Source of the DNA: an uncultured Collinsella sp.
GTDB lineage: Bacteria; Actinomycetota; Coriobacteriia; Coriobacteriales; Coriobacteriaceae
NCBI GenBank assembly: GCA_900547125.1
Contig: URFU01000078.1
Span: forward strand, 1-10,620
Reading direction: 5' to 3'
DNA length: 10,620 bases
The translations under genes were made by a program, and so were the position numbers. The notes under the pieces were generated by a model. The model saw only the letters and a program-made list of their open reading frames with translations, was not told the DNA's origin and searched no databases. Below are positions 6,235 to 10,620 of the stretch, piece after piece; the first letter of the stretch is position 1; each line of letters begins with the position of its first letter.

Positions 6235-7815
6235 TTAGGCGCCGTATGGGTTGCGGTCGCGTTCGATGCGTTGGCGGATGTGGGCGTACTCGACAATCAG
6301 CAGCACCAGCAGCAGGGCCATGATAGCCAGGTAACTCACGACGGCGCCCATCAGGCCCAGCAGGTTGATCAGGATCACCGGGAGCACCACGCTCACGGCA
6401 AAACAGATGAGGTAAATCTTGGTGACGTCGCCGGCGTGGCGCAGCACCGTGATAATGACGTAGATAAAATCGATGGCCGCGGTTACGCCGCCGGCGACGA
6501 CCATCAGCAGCGCCAATGTGCGGTAGCGCTCAAAGCTGAGGCCGTACATAAAGCTCATGATGGGGATGCCAGGGCCTTCCATAAACGCGGCGCATGCGCC
6601 GGTGATGACCACGATCAGCGCCATGACGGCGACAATAATTAAGTCAAAACGGCGGCGTTTGCGCGGGTTCGCCCAAATGCTCGACAGACGCAAAAGCTGC
6701 GGTTTATAGACAAATCCGATGCTCAGCAAAATAGCCTGCGCCGGAAAGAACAGGGCATTAAAGTACAGCTGATATTTGTAGGCCAGCGTGCCTTCCATCA
6801 CAAACTTGGGCATGCTCTCGATGAGGTTGAACAGGAACAGTGCGCCAAAGAGCGGGGCGCACTGGACAAACAGGTGGCCGACCTCGCGCAGACTCACGCG
6901 ACGCGATTTTTCGGTTTCGAGCAGGGCCAGCGGCGCGGTGACCAGCACGAGCGAGACGATGGCGGTGACACCCATGGCCATGGCCGCGATGGGCATGCTG
7001 CGCGTAAGGAACAGCGCCACGCTAAAGACCGCGATGACGCCGACGGAGCGCAGCGTTTGGCTCATGCCGGCCAGGTAGAGTTTATCGGCCTGCTGCAGGC
7101 GGCCCTCGTACACGTCCGCCACGCCGTCGATCACCTTATACAGGTAGACGCCCAGGCCGATCGTTGCCATCTGCGCGTCGTAGCCGCGGGCACTGCTGTA
7201 TGCAAGGCCGCAGGCCAGCGCGAATGCTCCGCAAAGCCAGCGGTTGAGCTGGTAGGAGGCAAAGGACGTCTTCTCGTCGATGTCCGAGACCTGGAAATTG
7301 CGCACGCCGTAGTTGCACGCGATCATGATGAGCGTGCCGGTGACAAAGGCGATGGAGAATTTACCTGCTTCCTCGGCGCCCACAAGCTGTGTGGACACGA
7401 TGGTGAGCAGCGGAAACGCGAAGCCCCACACGGCGGTGCCCAGGGTATTCCAGAGATAGTCGCGGCGGGTGGCGTGTTCCTCGTATTCGGCTTCCTGCGT
7501 GGAGAAGCCGCCGCCGTAGACAGCGCCGAGCAGGCGGTTCCACCAGGCGTTCACCATGCGGCGGACGGGGCCGGGCTCGCGATCGCCCTCGCGCCGGCGA
7601 CGTGTGGCTTGGCCGCTATTGGGCCCGCCGGCGTTGCGCTGGCTCAGCTCCTGGATGCGTGCGAGCTCCTCGGCCGTGTGGGAGGCAGGGAAGAGGCCGT
7701 TCTCGATGCGTCCGCCTTGGGCCTTTGCAGTGTCGCTGCTCGCTACGGCGGGGTCGGCGACGCCATTGCGGCGGGCGATGGCGCGGCGGATGCTATCGAG
7801 GGGCGTGATGCTCAA
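6235..7815 (-). CDS. MOP-superfamily (Wzx-like) polysaccharide/lipid flippase
   Basis: This 526-residue protein has about 12-14 hydrophobic segments from residue 120 onward, typical of MATE/Wzx-type exporters that flip undecaprenyl-linked sugars or other lipid-linked precursors across the cytoplasmic membrane. The pattern (first segment at 121-145, a GVRNFQVSD loop, ASYQLNRW, a central KPQLLRL) matches oligosaccharide flippases better than drug MATEs. The first 118 residues are soluble, charged and probably disordered, with an Arg-rich TRRRREGDREPGPVRR patch at 71-86. That extension is unusual for the family. The start is TTG (7813-7815), supported by AAAGGA 7 bases upstream. It is divergent from lactate permease. 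No glycosyltransferase lies nearby, so its substrate cannot be inferred from context. It ends in TAA. Confidence 0.8.
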   Translation of the reverse strand: MSITPLDSIRRAIARRNGVADPAVASSDTAKAQGGRIENGLFPASHTAEELARIQELSQRNAGGPNSGQATRRRREGDREPGPVRRMVNAWWNRLLGAVYGGGFSTQEAEYEEHATRRDYLWNTLGTAVWGFAFPLLTIVSTQLVGAEEAGKFSIAFVTGTLIMIACNYGVRNFQVSDIDEKTSFASYQLNRWLCGAFALACGLAYSSARGYDAQMATIGLGVYLYKVIDGVADVYEGRLQQADKLYLAGMSQTLRSVGVIAVFSVALFLTRSMPIAAMAMGVTAIVSLVLVTAPLALLETEKSRRVSLREVGHLFVQCAPLFGALFLFNLIESMPKFVMEGTLAYKYQLYFNALFFPAQAILLSIGFVYKPQLLRLSSIWANPRKRRRFDLIIVAVMALIVVITGACAAFMEGPGIPIMSFMYGLSFERYRTLALLMVVAGGVTAAIDFIYVIITVLRHAGDVTKIYLICFAVSVVLPVILINLLGLMGAVVSYLAIMALLLVLLIVEYAHIRQRIERDRNPYGA

Positions 7816-7822
7816 GGCGGAG

Positions 7823-7849
7823 TCCTTTCTATTGCTGCGCTCTAGTATA
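7823..7849 (-). promoter_or_regulatory. Ribosome binding site and -10-like box of the flippase gene
   Basis: On the minus strand AAAGGA (7828-7823) precedes the TTG start by 7 bases and decides that unusual start. TATACT (7849-7844) further upstream is a good -10 match, but no clear -35 stands 16-18 bases before it. The promoter part is tentative. Confidence 0.45.
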
Positions 7850-7874
7850 GACGCGGCGGTGTTTGCTCGTGTTT

Positions 7875-7891
7875 TTGAACGGATTGTTCAA
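7875..7891. promoter_or_regulatory. Symmetric operator-like site between flippase and lactate permease
   Basis: TTGAAC-N5-GTTCAA is a perfect 6-base dyad in the middle of the 179-base divergent region. A further half site GTTCAA follows at 7938-7943. A dimeric regulator (for example of GntR or TetR type) could act here on either or both genes. No regulator gene is in the window. Confidence 0.4.
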
Positions 7892-7979
7892 TATTTCGGC
7901 AGGCGGCAGAAAATTGTCGGTAAGCGTGCGGTATCCTGTTCAAGTTTTATGACACCCCCGATGCCGCCCTCGCGGTACC

Positions 7980-7985
7980 AAGGAG
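7980..7985 (+). promoter_or_regulatory. Ribosome binding site of the lactate permease
   Basis: AAGGAG ends 9 bases before ATG 7995, the only start that keeps the first hydrophobic segment complete and has a good site. Confidence 0.65.
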
Positions 7986-7994
7986 CTTTTACCC

Positions 7995-9566
7995 ATGGAC
8001 GTCGCCGCATTTTTGCTGGCTCTTGTGCCTATCATCTGGCTTGTCGTGATGCTGCTGTGCTTTAAATGGCCGGCCTGGAAAGCCGCGATTGGTTCGTTTG
8101 TTCTTTCGTGCGTGCTCGCCTTTGCGTGGTGGCATTTGCCGGTGGCGCAGATAGCCACGGCCTCGCTCGAGGGCTTTTTGATGGCGCTGTGGCCCATCGT
8201 GTTGGTGATTATCGCCGCCGTCTTTACGTATAACCTCTGCGTTCGCACGGGCGCCATGGACGTGATCGGCAGCATGATCACCTCCATCAGCAGCGATCGC
8301 CGTCTGCTGGCGCTGCTCGTGGCGTGGTGCTTCGGCGGCTTTATGGAGGGCATGGCTGGCTTTGGTACCGCTGTCGCCATTCCCGCCGGCATGCTCGCGG
8401 GCCTTGGTTTTGAGGCCGTGCCTGCCGTGCTGATCTGCCTGCTGGCCAACGGCGTGCCCACGCCCTACGGCTCCATCGGCATCCCCACGGTGTCCGTTGC
8501 CGACCTGGTGGGTCTGGATTCCCTGCACCTGGCGACCGTTCAGCTGGTGCAGCTCGCACCGTTCTTTGTGGTGATGCCGCTGCTCATCGTGTTGGTTGCG
8601 GGCCGCGTGACCGACGATCAAGGCGATGTTGCGAACGTAGGCGAGCGCCTGCACGGCGTGGCCGGTATCGCGCTGCTCTCTGGCGCGTCCTTTGTCGGCG
8701 CTGCCCTGGTCGTCGCTATGTTTGTGGGCCCCGAGCTTGCCGTGGTCGTGGGCTCCATCGTGTCGCTCGCGCTGACCGCCGCGCTTGCCATGCGCGCCGA
8801 GAAGTCCGGTCACCTGGACGCGCGCTTTCACATGAATATCGAGGCCGGTGAGCAGCTCACCGCTAAGTCGGCGCTTTCTGCCTGGTCGTGTTTCATCCTG
8901 ATTTTTGTACTGCTGTTGGGTACGTCCAACCTGGTGCCCGCCGTGCATGCCGCGCTTGCGCCCTTTGCGAGTCACGTGCAGGTGTATTGCGGCGAGAACC
9001 CCGGCACGCTCACGTTTTCGTGGATTAACACGCCGGGTGTTTGGATCTTCCTGGCCGCGTTTATCGGCGGCGCCATTCAGGGGGCTTCGCCGCGCATGAT
9101 GGGCGAGGTGCTGGCCGCGACTGTGAAGCAGATGATGCCGACGGTAATCACGATGCTTTCGGTGCTGGGCTGTGCCAAGGTGATGGGCTATGCGGGCATG
9201 ATCTCTTCGATCAGTGCGTTCTGCATTGCCGTCGCCGGTGGTCTGTACCCGATTCTGGCCCCGTGGATCGGTGCCGTCGGTGCGTTCGTGACCGGTTCGG
9301 GCACATCGTCGGGCATGCTGTTTGGTCCCATTCAGAGCCAGGCCGCTTCGGCGCTGGGTGTGAGCGACTACTGGATGGTTGCGTTGAACGCCCTGGGTGT
9401 CGCCGCCGGTAAGATGGTCTCGCCGCAGACGCTCGCGATTGGCCTCGCTGCCGTGCACGTGCGCGGTAAGGACGCCGAGCTCCTGGGCGCAGTGCTGCCC
9501 TACGCCGCCGGCATGCTGGTCCTCATGAGCGTCATCGCCATGCTCGGCCAAGGCCTGCCGCTGTAG
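7995..9566 (+). CDS. lctP: L-lactate permease (LctP/LldP family)
   Basis: This 523-residue integral membrane protein belongs to the lactate permease family, which imports lactate (and glycolate) with protons. It has about 12-14 hydrophobic segments from residue 5 to the C-terminus. Family landmarks are FGGFMEGMAGFGTAVAIPAG (113-132), ANGVPTPYGSIGIPT (151-165), GGAIQGASPRMMGE and the late TGSGTSSGMLFGPIQ (433-447). Length is close to the usual 520-560. It starts at ATG with a good ribosome binding site and ends at TAG, immediately before a hairpin. No lactate dehydrogenase or lactate-utilisation genes are adjacent, so it is probably monocistronic. It is divergent from the flippase and lies upstream of pckA. 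Family is sure; whether lactate, glycolate or another short 2-hydroxyacid is the substrate is inference. Confidence 0.93.
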   Translation: MDVAAFLLALVPIIWLVVMLLCFKWPAWKAAIGSFVLSCVLAFAWWHLPVAQIATASLEGFLMALWPIVLVIIAAVFTYNLCVRTGAMDVIGSMITSISSDRRLLALLVAWCFGGFMEGMAGFGTAVAIPAGMLAGLGFEAVPAVLICLLANGVPTPYGSIGIPTVSVADLVGLDSLHLATVQLVQLAPFFVVMPLLIVLVAGRVTDDQGDVANVGERLHGVAGIALLSGASFVGAALVVAMFVGPELAVVVGSIVSLALTAALAMRAEKSGHLDARFHMNIEAGEQLTAKSALSAWSCFILIFVLLLGTSNLVPAVHAALAPFASHVQVYCGENPGTLTFSWINTPGVWIFLAAFIGGAIQGASPRMMGEVLAATVKQMMPTVITMLSVLGCAKVMGYAGMISSISAFCIAVAGGLYPILAPWIGAVGAFVTGSGTSSGMLFGPIQSQAASALGVSDYWMVALNALGVAAGKMVSPQTLAIGLAAVHVRGKDAELLGAVLPYAAGMLVLMSVIAMLGQGLPL

Positions 9567-9567
9567 T

Positions 9568-9596
9568 CGGCACTTTGGGAACGTCCCTAAGTGCCG
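9568..9596 (+). terminator. Hairpin directly after the lactate permease stop
   Basis: CGGCACTT (9568-9575) pairs with AAGTGCCG (9589-9596). Inside, after a T/T mismatch, GGGA (9577-9580) pairs with TCCC (9584-9587) around the loop ACG. It begins one base after the stop codon, the place of a terminator, but no T run follows, so termination may be factor-assisted or the hairpin may be a repeat. Confidence 0.5.
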
Positions 9597-9727
9597 GCAT
9601 CTAGGGACACTCCTTGGTTGTTGCCTGTTCATAAGTGTCCCCAACGATTAGTCGATTAAGAACGTCCCCAATGACCAGGCCGCTTGCCTGCGATTTTTGA
9701 CCGTTGGGCGGGCGCTTCGCCCTTGCC

Positions 9728-9743
9728 GCAAAAACGTTTTTGC
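9728..9743. promoter_or_regulatory. Perfect 16-base palindrome upstream of pckA (operator candidate)
   Basis: GCAAAAACGTTTTTGC is its own reverse complement and has the central CG typical of LacI-family operators. It lies 75 bases before the pckA start. It resembles, but does not match, the catabolite-responsive element of CcpA, since the G expected in the outer half site is A. A second dyad, CTTTAC-GTGA-GTAAAG (9761-9776), lies just downstream. Confidence 0.45.
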
Positions 9744-9805
9744 ATATCGGGTACAACGGGCTTTACGTGAGTAAAGTGCGCGCCGCGTCCGCGTGTCGCG
9801 TTTTT

Positions 9806-9813
9806 AAAGGAGG
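9806..9813 (+). promoter_or_regulatory. Ribosome binding site of pckA
   Basis: AAAGGAGG, four C residues, then ATG 9818. It is the strongest site in the window, and it suits a highly expressed metabolic enzyme. Confidence 0.7.
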
Positions 9814-9817
9814 CCCC

Positions 9818-10620
9818 ATGCCTGGTGTTACCCCTGCAGAAGTTTTGTCCAACTTTGGCATTACGCTGGTCGAAGATCCCGCCGATAATCAGCCCCGCCT
9901 GTTGGTCGATCTACCCGCCGCGGAGCTCGTCGAGCACGCCATCCGCCGCGAAGAAGGCCGCATGGCATCCAACGGCGCGCTGGTGATCGAGACGGGGGAG
10001 CGCACTGGTCGTTCTCCCAACGATCGCTTTATCGTTGACACCCCCGATGTCCACGATAAGATTGCCTGGGGTGCCGTCAACCGACCGCTTTCGATCGAGA
10101 GCTACGAGACCATCAAGGCCGGTATCGTCGACTATCTCAACGAGCGTGATGTGTTCGTCACCCGCGGCATGGCCGGCGCCGACCGCAACCACACGCGTCG
10201 CCTGCTCGTCGCCTGCGAGCGCGCCAGCCAGGCGCTCTTTATTAAGCAAATGCTCGCCCGTCCGCTCGCTCGCGAAATCGCGCGCACCGGCGAGCCGGAC
10301 TTTTGCGTGCTCGCGGCGCCAGGTTACCAGTGTGACCCTGCCATCAAGGGCCTCAACTCCAGCGCCGCCGTGGTCATCAACTTCCAGGAGCGCGTGATTC
10401 TGGTCGCCGGCACCGGCTACTCCGGCGAGATCAAAAAGTCCATCTTCAGTGTCATGAATTACTTGCTGCCCGTCGAGGACGACGTTCTGCCTAAGCATTG
10501 CTCGGCCAGTATGGACCCCGTCACACATGAGACCGCCGTGTTCTTTGGCCTGTCCGGCACCGGCAAGACCACGCTTTCGGCCACCCCCACGCGTCTGCTG
10601 AATGGCGACGACGAGCACGG
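9818..10620 (+). CDS. pckA: Phosphoenolpyruvate carboxykinase (ATP), 3'-partial
   Basis: The enzyme interconverts oxaloacetate + ATP with PEP + CO2 + ADP in the cytosol. It serves gluconeogenesis or, in many anaerobes, CO2-fixing PEP carboxylation with ATP gain. The window holds the first 267 codons of a usual 520-540. Seen motifs are RTGRSPNDRFIV (the substrate-binding Arg region), GTGYSGEIKKSIFSVMNYLLP (metal-binding Lys), PKHCSASM (metal-binding His) and the kinase-type P-loop GLSGTGKTT (244-252, K250). These belong to the ATP-dependent family; the GTP-dependent enzyme typical of many other actinobacteria has a different sequence. The frame is open to the window edge with no internal stop. 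The palindromes upstream suggest transcriptional control by carbon source. Neighbouring lactate permease makes a link to C3 acid metabolism plausible but unproven. Confidence 0.96.
   Translation, partial: MPGVTPAEVLSNFGITLVEDPADNQPRLLVDLPAAELVEHAIRREEGRMASNGALVIETGERTGRSPNDRFIVDTPDVHDKIAWGAVNRPLSIESYETIKAGIVDYLNERDVFVTRGMAGADRNHTRRLLVACERASQALFIKQMLARPLAREIARTGEPDFCVLAAPGYQCDPAIKGLNSSAAVVINFQERVILVAGTGYSGEIKKSIFSVMNYLLPVEDDVLPKHCSASMDPVTHETAVFFGLSGTGKTTLSATPTRLLNGDDEH

Larger units (their letters stand above)
9567..9817. other. 251-base intergenic region with four hairpins/palindromes
   Basis: Besides the features listed separately it has an inverted repeat GGGACACT (9604-9611) with AGTGTCCC (9634-9641), a small GGGCG-CTT-CGCCC hairpin (9710-9722), and AACGTCCC at 9580-9587 repeated at 9661-9668. 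No coding frame or RNA gene is convincing. No pair of -35/-10 boxes stands out for pckA. Confidence 0.6.

Noticed and set aside
6874..7845. 323-codon open frame on the plus strand within the flippase gene
   Set aside because: Composition is that of an antisense shadow, and the minus-strand membrane protein is convincing.
7914..7937. TTGTCG and TATCCT as a promoter for the lactate permease
   Set aside because: The spacing is only 12 bases, too short for a sigma-70 promoter; no better pair was found.
7989..9644. 551-codon open frame on the minus strand opposite the lactate permease
   Set aside because: The product is a His/Arg/Gly-rich shadow. The plus strand encodes a clear LctP family protein.
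1..10620. CRISPR array, tRNA or rRNA gene
   Set aside because: No regularly spaced direct repeats and no cloverleaf or rRNA-like sequence were seen in any intergenic stretch.

Overview
The window is high-GC bacterial DNA (about 60% G+C by eye). Genes start after AGGAGG-like ribosome binding sites, and TAG is the commonest final stop codon: five of the seven genes with a visible 3' end use TAG, two use TAA. An ATP-dependent PEP carboxykinase, an LctP-type lactate permease, a BREX gene and short intergenic GGGAC-type hairpins together fit an anaerobic gut actinobacterium of the class Coriobacteriia (Collinsella or Olsenella-like). That placement is inference from overall character, not from a marker gene.

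Region 1 (1-3039) is the 3' end of a phage-defence locus. It holds the C-terminal two thirds of the BREX protein BrxL, a 454-residue protein that I do not recognise, and a 68-residue acidic protein. All three read rightward with good ribosome binding sites and short gaps, so they may be one operon. The rest of the BREX set would lie to the left, outside the window.

Region 2 (3040-4756) holds a strong hairpin repeat between convergent genes, then a leftward CPA1-type potassium(sodium)/proton antiporter with two C-terminal RCK_C domains. Region 3 (4757-6234) holds a rightward calcineurin-like metallophosphoesterase with a recognisable promoter, then a repeat-rich gap with a MITE-like inverted-repeat element. 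Region 4 (6235-9566) is a divergent pair: a leftward MOP-superfamily (Wzx-like) flippase with a long cytosolic N-terminus and a TTG start, and a rightward lactate permease. A symmetric operator-like site lies between them. Region 5 (9567-10620) is a hairpin-rich gap followed by the first half of pckA. Lactate import and PEP carboxykinase belong to neighbouring parts of C3/C4 carbon metabolism.

The most unusual observation is that two otherwise intact genes, brxL and the metallophosphoesterase, each contain one in-frame TAG (1057-1059 and 5140-5142). The reading frame and the conserved protein continue on both sides. Both are one C-to-T change from CAG (Gln). Either both genes are freshly inactivated, or the cell reads UAG through to some extent. 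The brxL amber also falls in a 10-base sequence identical to the core of the intergenic hairpin repeat at 3070-3142.
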